Notes under the pieces: model-generated
Database searches by the model: none
What the model was told of the DNA's origin: nothing
What the model saw: the letters and a program-made list of their open reading frames with translations, nothing else
Made by a program: the position numbers and the translations under genes
Shown here: positions 43,229-52,402 of the stretch, one piece after another
Layout of the letters: every line of letters starts with the position of its first letter
Numbering within the stretch: position 1 is the stretch's first letter
Source of the DNA: Ignavibacteria bacterium
GTDB taxonomy: Bacteria > Bacteroidota > Ignavibacteria > Kapaibacteriales > Kapaibacteriaceae
Length of the DNA: 64,000 nt
Assembly: GCA_016707005.1 (NCBI GenBank)
Contig: JADJIQ010000002.1
Location: 682,001 to 746,000, forward strand
Direction: 5' to 3'

Positions 43229-44476
43229 CAATAGGAGACCCAATGCCGCTGCCGCGAACATCACGGAAAACGATAGTAGCATCCGGAGGAAGAAGCCCCT
43301 TGACCCACTGGTCGCGGATAGGACCAGCTTCACGATCATGTTCGCACCAACGGCGATCACGAGAACGACCTGCCCGATCTTGAGATCCATGACTCCGGCA
43401 CTTACTCTGTCCGCAGCATTCAAGGTGATAGCGTCCACGTCGAGTATAGCACCAAGGGCACTGGTCAGGAAAAGTCCGCCAGTTCCAAGGAGATCATACA
43501 GTACCGCTCCGGTGATCGACACGCCAGCCATAAAGACAGCAAACTGTATTGCCGGCCAGAGACGAAGAGGATTGCGAAGAGCCGGCTGGGTAGCCTCTTC
43601 TGTCGTGCGACCACGCCCGATAAGCGCACTCATGATGAGACCGGCAACAAAGGCCGGCACAAGTGCAGTGATTGTCATTTGTGCAAGACCTGGAGCCGTG
43701 ATCAGCAACAGGATCAACATTCGAGGGAACTGGATACTGTTGGCAAGTGTTGCTGCCTGCCACGCGATCGTGAGCCGAGCCGGATTCACTGCCGCCTGCC
43801 TCGCGAATGTCTGCGTCATCACGGTCGTAGAGACCATACCGCCGAGTACAGCCATGAGCCACGTACCAAGCCGCGGTCCAAGAAACTTCTCAAGGAAATA
43901 CCCAACGAATGACACGCCGGTCACGAGGATCACGGCAAACCACAAAGTCCGCGGTGCGAAGAATTCGTATGGTCCGAATCTTCCCTCCGGCAACAAGGGC
44001 AGGATGATGAAGATAATGGCGAGGAAACGGATCGTATCCGCAACTTCCTTGTCCGTGATCACTTCCTTGAATACTCGCTTCACGGTGGACTTCGCATCAA
44101 GCAACAGCGCCAAGGCGATCGCTAAGGCAACGATAAGCACAACGATGGAAGCCTCTCGTGTGCTACCGAGGACGTAGGTCAGGAGGAACACGGAGATCAC
44201 GGCGAACTCCGTTGTTACACCAATGTGCGTGTCCGCACGCGGACGATGTACGATCATCAGCGCAACAAGACCCAACATCACAGAAATGCCGATAAGGGGC
44301 TCCTCAAGCCGTCCTGAGATCCACCCCATGGCTGCCGTTAGAACGATATCACGCAGTCCGATGGCTGCATGAGACCTGGCCGTTTCACGCTCTGCTCCAA
44401 CGATCACACCTATAAGTAACGCGATACCAAGTGTGACCCAAGGGAACAGGTCCGTAACGGTCAGGAGCGATGGCAC
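43226..44476 (-). CDS. MgtC/SapB and DUF4010 membrane protein
   Basis: Polytopic inner-membrane protein of 416 residues with about 12 hydrophobic segments. The N-terminal MgtC-like domain has the family motif IALLIGVIVGAERE (about 16-29) and GLRDIVLTAAMGWISG. The rest is DUF4010, with the short charged linker GRGRTTEEATQPALRNPLR about two thirds along. A role in Mg2+ or ion homeostasis is suggested for relatives but unproven. The start is taken as GTG at 44476, one base overlapping the paaA stop (TAGTG); there is no ATG before the first membrane segment apart from one inside paaA. Confidence 0.82.
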   Translation of the reverse strand: MPSLLTVTDLFPWVTLGIALLIGVIVGAERETARSHAAIGLRDIVLTAAMGWISGRLEEPLIGISVMLGLVALMIVHRPRADTHIGVTTEFAVISVFLLTYVLGSTREASIVVLIVALAIALALLLDAKSTVKRVFKEVITDKEVADTIRFLAIIFIILPLLPEGRFGPYEFFAPRTLWFAVILVTGVSFVGYFLEKFLGPRLGTWLMAVLGGMVSTTVMTQTFARQAAVNPARLTIAWQAATLANSIQFPRMLILLLITAPGLAQMTITALVPAFVAGLIMSALIGRGRTTEEATQPALRNPLRLWPAIQFAVFMAGVSITGAVLYDLLGTGGLFLTSALGAILDVDAITLNAADRVSAGVMDLKIGQVVLVIAVGANMIVKLVLSATSGSRGFFLRMLLSFSVMFAAAALGLLL

Positions 44477-45459
44477 TAGGCTAGTGGCACAACATATCCA
44501 TCGGTTGGACGAGCCAGGGCCTGGCGTACCCATCGACCATGTTCTTCGGCCATCCGGCGCACGGCAAGTCGTTCTTTATTGCAAGGTCCGTCACCATTGA
44601 TCACGCGCTTGAATTCATCCCAGTCCGGATCACCGTATGTCCACTTTCCGGTAACAGGGTCTTTTGCAAGTTCTTTGTCGGGAACGGTGAGTCCAAGCTC
44701 CCAGATCTTTGGGACGTACTGATTGAAGAACTGCTGACGCATGTCGTCATTGGACGCCATCTTCACCTTCCACTTCATCAACTTCTCAGTGTGCTGACTT
44801 GCAACATCAGGCGGACCAAAGAAGTGCATGATCGGACGCCACCAACGGTTAAGGGCTTCTTGCACCATTTCGCGTTGTGTTGGCGTTCCGGTTGCCAATG
44901 CCACTACGTTGTCGTAACCATACTTCAAGTGGAATGACTCTTCTTGACAGATCCGTTCGAGTGCTCTGCAGTAAGGGGCATAGGAACCCTTTGAATTCGC
45001 AACCTGGTTGATGATCGCTGAAGCATCAATCAACCAAGCGATCACGGCTGTATCTGCCCACGTCAAGGCCGGATAGTTGAAGACGTTCGAATACTTCGAT
45101 TTCCCGGTGAGCAGATCATCGATCATCTTCTCGCGTGGCTTGCCAAGAGTCTCCGCTGCGCTATACAGAAGCTGCGCGTGCCCTACTTCGTCTTGCACCT
45201 TTGCCATCAGCGCCATCTTACGCTTGAAGCCAGGGGCGCGCGTGATCCACGTGCCTTCCGGCAGTGCCCCGATGATCTCCGAGTGCGCATGTTGTTCGAT
45301 CATACGAATGAGCTGACGGCGATACTCTGCCGGCATCCAATCGTGCGGTTCGATCTTGTCGCCTTTGGCGATCTTCTCTTCGAACTCGGCAAGCTTTTGC
45401 GGATCATCTGCTACTTGGTCGGCAGCAGGACCTTCTACGATGCTGATGTTTCCGTACAT
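44476..45459 (-). CDS. paaA: 1,2-phenylacetyl-CoA epoxidase subunit A-like protein
   Basis: Di-iron oxygenase subunit of 327 residues, close to PaaA over its whole length: WITRAPGFKRKMALMAKVQDEVGHAQLLYSAAETLG (iron ligands in EVGH), GKSKYSNVFNYPALTWAD and RICQEESFHLKYG (ligands in EESFH). In the standard pathway PaaABCE epoxidises the ring of phenylacetyl-CoA. Here it is alone: no paaB, C, D, E, paaK or paaZ is nearby. It starts nine bases after the HmuY-like gene and is coupled to the MgtC gene. The partners may lie elsewhere, or it may be a stand-alone homologue. Confidence 0.9.
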   Translation of the reverse strand: MYGNISIVEGPAADQVADDPQKLAEFEEKIAKGDKIEPHDWMPAEYRRQLIRMIEQHAHSEIIGALPEGTWITRAPGFKRKMALMAKVQDEVGHAQLLYSAAETLGKPREKMIDDLLTGKSKYSNVFNYPALTWADTAVIAWLIDASAIINQVANSKGSYAPYCRALERICQEESFHLKYGYDNVVALATGTPTQREMVQEALNRWWRPIMHFFGPPDVASQHTEKLMKWKVKMASNDDMRQQFFNQYVPKIWELGLTVPDKELAKDPVTGKWTYGDPDWDEFKRVINGDGPCNKERLAVRRMAEEHGRWVRQALARPTDGYVVPLA

Positions 45460-45468
45460 GATGTTCTC

Positions 45469-46101
45469 CTATTGGCTCAATTGTGCATAGCGGAAATGAT
45501 AGAACCCGATCGGAGTCTCCTGCGTTGGTGTTGCGGGAGCCCCCTCATAGATGCTTGTGAATTGGAACTTCACAAGTCTTCCCTTTCGGGTTCGGATGGC
45601 GATCACTTTGTCTGGACTTGGCTGAATGGTATGGTTCGGACTGCCTTGATAGATGAAGAGTGCTTCAGAGCCGATCACCTGCTGCGGTACGATCTGTGCA
45701 AGAGTGTCGTCGTTCCGCAGAACGGACGATGACGGCAATGCAGTGACGTTCTCGAATCTGCTCTTGACGATCACTCCTTGCGTAGACCCCGGACCAACGT
45801 TTCCGGAATTTAGCTGGATCTTGATGACGCGCGTATTCCCGCAACAAAGCAGGTAGGCCATGCGAACATCCCACTCTACGGAAACGGACTTCGCTGCAGG
45901 CACCACGGAATCACCGTCGATCGAATAGTAAAGCCACCCTTCAACACTGTCCGGATGCATGTTCTGCTTGGCCACAACGGTGGTATCCACGGGAGTGGTA
46001 GGTGCAACAGGGTCGTCTGTACACGCAGCCACCATCATTGCCGTGAGTGTAAAAAGAATTGTCCCGACAATTGTTCTTATCATCATTGAACGTTCGATCA
46101 C
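45469..46101 (-). CDS. HmuY-like lipoprotein
   Basis: Predicted lipoprotein of about 210 residues, lipobox VAAC near residue 27. SVEWDVRMAYLLCCGNTRVIKIQLNSG matches the WDxxF...NxG core of the HmuY fold, known as a surface haem-binding lipoprotein in Porphyromonas; the CCG pair is unusual. Haem binding here is only inference because no TonB receptor partner is adjacent. A GTG start overlaps the upstream gene as GTGA; ATGs at 46086 and 46083 are good alternatives. Confidence 0.7.
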   Translation of the reverse strand: MIERSMMIRTIVGTILFTLTAMMVAACTDDPVAPTTPVDTTVVAKQNMHPDSVEGWLYYSIDGDSVVPAAKSVSVEWDVRMAYLLCCGNTRVIKIQLNSGNVGPGSTQGVIVKSRFENVTALPSSSVLRNDDTLAQIVPQQVIGSEALFIYQGSPNHTIQPSPDKVIAIRTRKGRLVKFQFTSIYEGAPATPTQETPIGFYHFRYAQLSQ

Positions 46102-47405
46102 TGTTTCCGAACCTGAACTCGTTGAACAACTGCCTTGCCAATCATGGTTCCGTGTTCGTTGCCGGCATCACATCCTCTGCGATAGTGGATTCCACCGTAG
46201 AGTCGACTAACCGAAGCTTCTGCTGCTGCCTCACGGAAGTTCTTGAATGGGCGCGGCGCCCAACCAAACGGCACCTCTGTGCTGTCAACAAAGGCTACGT
46301 CGCCAAAGTTCGCCATCAGCACTTCGGCCGCAGCCGCAGTGATCGTGGAGTGTCCGCTGGCATGTTCCGGGAACGGAGGCGTCTGCAGTAGTGGCTCCCA
46401 ACTGCTCTCGATATACTTGTTGATGTAGGTCACCGGACGGATCAGATTTCCACGGAATTTTTCGGCCCAGCAGGCAGTGAATCCATCGAAGAGTGCAAAG
46501 GCGGTCATGGAATACACCTCCATTGAACGCACCATACCTGCTTTGCGATCACGCAATACACGTTCGGTGATATTCATCCAGTGGCCGCCGGGTGAGATCT
46601 GACGGGAATTGAAGATGAAGTGACCGTGGTAGTTGGTAAGCACCGGATTGTCATTCCAGAAATTGGCGATCTGGCGCTGTTCTTCCGTGAGCGTCTTCGA
46701 GGTCTCGATCACCTCCATTGCAGCTGCATAGAATGGAGATCCCTTCTTTGTGCTGAATGGAATACTCGGAGGCACTGGGAACTCATTCGGTCCGCTCAGT
46801 ACGATCGTTCGTACTCTGCCGCAATACGGTGAAAGGGGCTTGGCAAAATTCGGCGGTGTTGGGATCCAACACGAGTCGCATCGCGGCCATTCGTAATCCG
46901 GCAGTCCTTGTGTCCTAGCATACCCGTCACCCTTTGCATAGGCGTTGATGGACTTGCCCACTTCTATGCCGTAGTCTTTTGATCGAGCGAACACATCCGC
47001 AGCCACATCCTTCTCCAATCGCGAGAAATGCACTGCAGCCAGACTGTCTGAAATTCCCGTGCGATATAGCAGCTTGCTGCAGGCCACCTGATAGGCGGCA
47101 ACGGCGCTTACCCGCCAATCATAGGCGAGCTTTGGATCGGGTTCCGGACACGATGTGAAGCCATTGAGCTTGCCTACCATCGATATGTAGGTGGGTTCGG
47201 CGTGATAGGCCGCTTGATATCCAGCCAGATTGGAGTAGGCATGGATCCGCGCTGCGATCGGTGGACCGAATCCATCCTCCATGATCACTTCAATGACACA
47301 TCGATTCCATTGGTGGGCGATCTCTTCGCCCGATAGCGTTTGTGCAGCGATAGGCCGCGCAAAGGCCACGAATGCAACAAGCAGCAACAGTTGTTTCATG
47401 GGCAT
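46098..47405 (-). CDS. Vanadium-dependent haloperoxidase/PAP2-like phosphatase, exported
   Basis: Protein of 435 residues with a signal peptide (MPMKQLLLLVAFVAFARPIAAQ). The vanadate/phosphate-binding motifs are present near the C-terminus: RPVTYI, PPFPEHASGHSTITAAAAEVL (SGH) and RLYGGIHYRRGCDAGNEHG (RxxxGxHY). This is the vanadium chloroperoxidase/PAP2 fold. Whether it halogenates or dephosphorylates cannot be told. The size and periplasmic or surface location fit bacteroidotal vanadium haloperoxidase-like proteins. Coupled to the HmuY-like gene by GTGA. Confidence 0.85.
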   Translation of the reverse strand: MPMKQLLLLVAFVAFARPIAAQTLSGEEIAHQWNRCVIEVIMEDGFGPPIAARIHAYSNLAGYQAAYHAEPTYISMVGKLNGFTSCPEPDPKLAYDWRVSAVAAYQVACSKLLYRTGISDSLAAVHFSRLEKDVAADVFARSKDYGIEVGKSINAYAKGDGYARTQGLPDYEWPRCDSCWIPTPPNFAKPLSPYCGRVRTIVLSGPNEFPVPPSIPFSTKKGSPFYAAAMEVIETSKTLTEEQRQIANFWNDNPVLTNYHGHFIFNSRQISPGGHWMNITERVLRDRKAGMVRSMEVYSMTAFALFDGFTACWAEKFRGNLIRPVTYINKYIESSWEPLLQTPPFPEHASGHSTITAAAAEVLMANFGDVAFVDSTEVPFGWAPRPFKNFREAAAEASVSRLYGGIHYRRGCDAGNEHGTMIGKAVVQRVQVRKQ

Positions 47406-47440
47406 GAAAATACGGCAGTTTGCGGACTTCTCCGTCCTAA

Positions 47441-50411
47441 TTACCGTCTACGGGTAGGTTGTGGGCTAGCCGTCGGTAAATGGAACAGTCGAGGAGTCCT
47501 GTTGTTGACGGACACACAAAGGAGGTCAAACGAACCAGGGACGGGAAGTATTGCCATCCGCCGGACTTCATGTGGGGCATTAAATCCACTTTGTCGTGCC
47601 GCCAACGGTGCAAACCCGCCAACTCCGTCGTTCATGAGAACTAGTCCAATACCCGCATCAAAGGCGATGTTATCGGCATCAGCAGTCTTTGTATTCCCTG
47701 CCACGATCAGATCCTGATCTCCGTCAAGATCCAAATCCCGCGCCACCACGGCCATAATCGGGGATATCTGCGCTAGATCCGGAAGCGAGTGCGACGTGAA
47801 TCGCCCCTTCTCATTCACAAAGACGGTTGAAGCAAACTCTCGGGCGAAGAGCTTCTGGGCCGTATCTATTTGCGCTGCTGAAAGAACATCGCCGATTTCC
47901 GCCTTCGCATACTGTTCGTAGGTATTGAATTTGCGAGTCATGGTAGGCATATGCTGAATCAGCGTCATCCTTCCGCGTGTGGGCACTCGTTTGCCATCTA
48001 GGATCTGCGTCACGATCGGGTCGACCGAACCATTGTCGTCAAAATCACCTACGAAGCAGATAAGGGGCTTATCTGGCTCCGGAGCTACTCTACAATTCAA
48101 TCCAACATTCCCAGCAATGAGATCCATGTCTCCATCATTGTCAACGTCTGCCGCGTGAATAGCAGACCACCAGCCTTCGTGCCCATCCATCCCTGCCTGG
48201 GAGCTGATGTCTTTGAACGACCCCTTGGTGTTCTGCCAGATCCGAGGGGTCATCCAGTCCCCTACAACGACGAGATCTTCATCAGCATCGCCGTCAATGT
48301 CTGTCCAGATCGCCCTGCTCGTCATTCCTACATGAGAAAGGCCCGGTGCCGCCGAATCCGTTACGTCAACAAACGAGCCGTTCACGTTACGATACAACAC
48401 GCTTCGCGCTACCGTAGGGAACTTCCCCGGAACAACCCTACCTCCAATGAACAAGTCGATGTCACCATCTCCGTCATAGTCAGACGGAGCTACACATGAA
48501 CCAGACTCATTCCCACCGGGAAGACCATTCTTGATCTGCGTGAAATAGCCTTTTCCGTCATTCCTGTAGAGTCGGTCCTCGAGTTCAGGATCACCGGCAT
48601 CGAACTCATTCCCTCCAGTTACAACAATGAGGTCCAAGTCTTTGTCACCGTCAATATCTACTAAGGCGGCATCAACGTCTTCAGCATCAGCATAGTCCAA
48701 GCCGCAGGGCCAGGCCATCATCACTTCACCCGGCTTTTGCCGAAAACACTGCGTTGCTTGATACTTGGGTCCGGTAAGGACAACGTCGGCATATCCGTCG
48801 CCATCCACATCACCAACGGCAAGCCCAGGTCCATCCTTTGAAAGGCGATATGGAAGGAGTCTCTCGCGTTTGAAATCGTCGTACGCATTCTCTCGGTGAT
48901 AGAACGGAATGGTGGCACGACGCAGCTTCCCCATCAGTGATGGCGGAAGCAGAGGAGCCGACCAAGTTGGCGCCGAAGACGGCATTTCAATATTGGCGTA
49001 GGTATCAACTGGTATAGAAGCTGATGTACTGACAACACCTGTAGGCCATGTTACGACAATAGAATCGATGTGATCGGTTGTTCCAAGTCCAACGATGAGG
49101 CGAACATCGGAGGTCGACAAGAAACCGCGAGCGGGATAGATCTCTCGTGTGAACTTCGAGTCTGGAGTATACACGCGCACACGCGCACCGATGGCAGAGC
49201 GATTGGCATCGGGACCCTTGAGAACGAGTCCGATCCAGTGAGCCCCGTTTGCTGTTCGTTCTCGGGTTGTATTGACAAGCAATGAGGCTGTAGTATCCGT
49301 GTTATTGACAACAAGATCGAGGTCGCCGTCGTTGTCAAGGTCTCCGTAGGCTGCGCCATTGGATACTTCAAACTCCCTCACGCCATTAGCCTCTCCTGCA
49401 TCTTCAAAGCGAAATCCGCCGATGTTCCGGAAGTAATAGTCACGCAGTTTCGATTTCGGCATCTTTAGGTAGGCGTTCTTTCTACTTTCGGCATCACCCG
49501 AGAAGAGATTGTTCGCAAAGTCCTGATCGCCCATGTCGCGTTTTGTGCCAGAGCCCGTCTCCGTCGATGTCAACAACGTCACTCCCCATGGAGGCCCACG
49601 ACATGTTGGCCATGGCTTTTACGGAAGAATCTGCGAACGTCCCGTTGCGTTGATTGATCCAGACCTTATCCCGCTCTTCAAAGTCATTCGTCACAAAGAT
49701 GTCCGGCCATCCGTCGCCATTGAGATCGCCGATGCTGGCGCTGAGCCCATACCCTTTATCAACAATCCCACTCCGCTGTGTGGCCTCAATGAACCGTCCG
49801 CCCCCTTTGTTCTCAAACAAACGATCACTGATGCCCGGATTGAGATAGCCCTGTCTGCGGGGCTCGCCGCTATTGACAAGGAAAACATCCAGATCGCCGT
49901 CCCGATCAAAATCTAGCGCACTTGCACAAGTGGAGAATGTCGCAACGGACAAGGCAGAGCCTTGGGATCGATCTATGAACGTACCGTCTCCATTATTTAC
50001 GAACAAACGGTTAGCAAGGTATCGCCTACAGACATAGACATCCGAGTACCCATCTCCGGTTAGATCTGCGATCAAAACACCGGTGTTGATACCGTTGTCA
50101 ATGATCTGAAGTCCGGTTGAAGTGGTTACGTCCTCAAACTGCAGGTCTCCCACATTTCGGAAGTGAGATATCCCATTCGACGTGCTCGTAAACACCACGT
50201 CCTGCAGTCCATCACCATCAAGATCAGCAATGCCCACCCCACCGCCGTTATAGGCGTAGAAATCAGCAAGCACGTTGAACGTGTCGGATTCAACGATGTC
50301 GTTGCGGAACGTAATGCCCGACTCTTTTGCTGACCGCTTCGAGAATGTCTGTGCATAGACATGCCCCTGCAGCATGATCATTACGATCAGCATCATGAAA
50401 ACTGTCTTCAA
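47441..50411 (-). CDS. FG-GAP/ASPIC-UnbV (CRTAC1-like) exported protein, frameshifted
   Basis: Large exported protein, about 990 residues when the frames are joined. N-terminal part: signal peptide ending HVYAQ and FG-GAP motifs DLDGDGLQDVV, DLTGDGYSDVY, DFDRDGDLDVF, DLNGDGWPDIF and DIDGDG. At an A4 run (plus-strand 49541-49544) the frame is lost; the next frame continues at once with RDMGDQDFANNLFSGDAESRKNAYLK, further FG-GAP motifs and VVTWPTG of the ASPIC/UnbV domain. Deleting one A restores a continuous CRTAC1-type protein. Either an error in the A run or a real inactivation. Start TTG at 50411 or ATG at 50396. No T9SS tail was recognised. Confidence 0.82.
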
Positions 50412-50447
50412 ATGGAACCCCTCGCCGACGTGTGTATCATGAACCTA

Positions 50448-51530
50448 TCAAGCCCGGGTCCTGGCCAACACAGCCAGCCCGATCACTAAGAATATTGCGT
50501 TCGCACTCCATCCAATCACTTCAACGGGAAGATCAACAGCCGCACCGGCTGCCTGACTGATCTTTGTGAATGCAATGTACGTAATCGCAATGACCATGGC
50601 GGCCGCGATGTTTACGGCCATTCCCCCCCGCCGCCGAACGGATGCAAATGGAATGGATATGAGAACTACGATCAAATTCACAAATGGGAATGCCCATTGA
50701 CCCGAAAGATCGATCTCTTGACGCCTCGTGTCCTTGCCGCCTCGTTTCAGGGTTTCGATGTAGTCCTTCATCTCCGGGAACGTCATCTCCTCAGGATTGA
50801 GTTGCAGCTTTGCTATTTGGTCATGACGGATCGTGAAAGGGGCTTTGAACTGCCGTAGTATCTCAATAGCAACGCTATCCGGATAGAACGTGCGCTTGGT
50901 TGCCAACGGCATCACCCAAAGAGCGGAGGTAGAATCCCATTCCATTGAGTCTGCATCGATACGCCATTGCTGACGCGGCATTTCTGCCGAGCCGAACTCC
51001 TCAACGGCCACGCCAGTGCCTACCTTGTTCTGGGCATCATACCGCCTGAGCGAGACATTCATCGATGGACTCTCTCGGAAGAAGAGATCCTGAAGAGACG
51101 ACGGGCCATTCTCGCTTGCAAGGAACTTCCGTTCGATAGCAAACCTCTCCGTAGCGGCCCTTGGTGCGATCCAGCCGTTGAAATACATCTGCGCTATGCT
51201 CATCACAAATGCAAATGCGAGAATTGGTAGGAGAAAGCGGATCGGTCCTTGCCCTCCCGATCGCATCGCCGTGATCTCATTGTTGTTGCTCAAGCGGCCC
51301 ACTGAGAAGAGACCGGCAAGCATGAGCGCAACCGGATTCACCAGCTCAAGGATATACGGTAGAAATGCGAGGTAGAACCTCACGATCATCTCGATCGGCG
51401 TCTTGTTGTCGATAAACTTGTCGAGTCTCTCAAACAGATCGATGATGATAAAGATCGAACTCAATGCAACTAAGGCGAAAACGAACGTCACCACAAATTG
51501 CCGAAGCACGTACCGGTCAAGGATGTTCAT
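50448..51530 (-). CDS. LptF/LptG family LPS-export permease
   Basis: Inner-membrane protein of 360 residues of the YjgP/YjgQ family, which with LptB extracts LPS from the inner membrane. MNILDRYVLRQFVVTF and LSNNNEITAMRSGGQG are typical. Six membrane segments flank a periplasmic domain (about 130-265). The family usually works as an F/G pair; only one member is here. The ATG at 51530 overlaps the FtsX stop (ATGA). The frame is open to 51761 but antisense-like there. Confidence 0.92.
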   Translation of the reverse strand: MNILDRYVLRQFVVTFVFALVALSSIFIIIDLFERLDKFIDNKTPIEMIVRFYLAFLPYILELVNPVALMLAGLFSVGRLSNNNEITAMRSGGQGPIRFLLPILAFAFVMSIAQMYFNGWIAPRAATERFAIERKFLASENGPSSLQDLFFRESPSMNVSLRRYDAQNKVGTGVAVEEFGSAEMPRQQWRIDADSMEWDSTSALWVMPLATKRTFYPDSVAIEILRQFKAPFTIRHDQIAKLQLNPEEMTFPEMKDYIETLKRGGKDTRRQEIDLSGQWAFPFVNLIVVLISIPFASVRRRGGMAVNIAAAMVIAITYIAFTKISQAAGAAVDLPVEVIGWSANAIFLVIGLAVLARTRA

Positions 51531-52402
51531 TGTCTGCGTGTTGCCCCTCGTACAGAGATGGCAGACTGCCACCAACTCAACGCGATGCCGGCAATAACAA
51601 CAAACGACGTCCAGGCAACGATCTCCGTGATTCGAACGGTCTGCAGCCACGCAGCGTGCTGCAATGCATAGGGCCGGGCAAGCAGCACGACACCTGAACC
51701 AAGCGCAAGACCAATGGCACCTGCAACAAGACCCACGATGAGGTGCGGCGCGGCTATCCACGATGTGGAAGCACCAAGTAAGGCTGCTACCCGAAGATCC
51801 GAGCCGGCACGATGGATCTCAGCACGAAATGCATAGGTAACGGACAGGAAGAAGAGAATGAGACTCAGAATGCCGGCAACCCCACCAAAGACGATCACAT
51901 CCCGACGTCCGGAGTCGAGCATTTCAACATAGGCCCGAGGCCAGACGATACTTGATGTAGCTTCCGGATATATGTCCTTGAGCGATCGAACAAAACGATC
52001 CGTTGCCGCCAGCGAGACCATGTTCGGCCGAAGATTGAGTCGCAGGATCGTAGGCACAGAGGCAACTTCTCGCAGGTCATCAGCCTCTAGCCGCATGTCA
52101 TGAGCGAACTCACGCCAAACGGCGTCGCCACTCATAAGCCGAACACCGATGATCGACGGGCGCTTGCGCATGTCTGCAGCCATCGCTCGTATCGCAACAT
52201 CAAGGCTATCGTTTGGTCCGATCACATCCACGGACATCTCCATGGCGCGTCGGTCAAGATCGCGCCACACTGCAACGCCCCATACTGCCCCGGACAGACA
52301 CCACACGGTACCGATGAATGCAACAAAGATCATGCGGACCACCGGACCCTTGCGCCGAGTGAGGAGTCTTCCCGCCCCCTGCATATGGAACCAAAGGCTC
52401 AT
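51527..52402 (-). CDS. ftsX: Cell-division protein FtsX
   Basis: ABC-type permease of 291 residues with an N-terminal cytoplasmic tail, TM1 at about 23-45, a periplasmic loop (about 46-160) and three C-terminal membrane segments including VAALLGASTSWIAAPHLIVGLVAGAIGLALG. In other bacteria FtsEX transmits ATP hydrolysis to EnvC-type activators at the septum; a degenerate EnvC-like protein is encoded at 38728. No ftsE is adjacent. Coupled to the Wzx gene upstream and the LptF/G gene downstream by ATGA overlaps. Confidence 0.87.
   Translation of the reverse strand: MSLWFHMQGAGRLLTRRKGPVVRMIFVAFIGTVWCLSGAVWGVAVWRDLDRRAMEMSVDVIGPNDSLDVAIRAMAADMRKRPSIIGVRLMSGDAVWREFAHDMRLEADDLREVASVPTILRLNLRPNMVSLAATDRFVRSLKDIYPEATSSIVWPRAYVEMLDSGRRDVIVFGGVAGILSLILFFLSVTYAFRAEIHRAGSDLRVAALLGASTSWIAAPHLIVGLVAGAIGLALGSGVVLLARPYALQHAAWLQTVRITEIVAWTSFVVIAGIALSWWQSAISVRGATRRQ

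Noticed and set aside
44476..45459. Phenylacetate degradation operon
   Set aside because: Only an A-subunit homologue is present; paaB, C, D, E, G, H, J, K and Z are absent from the window.
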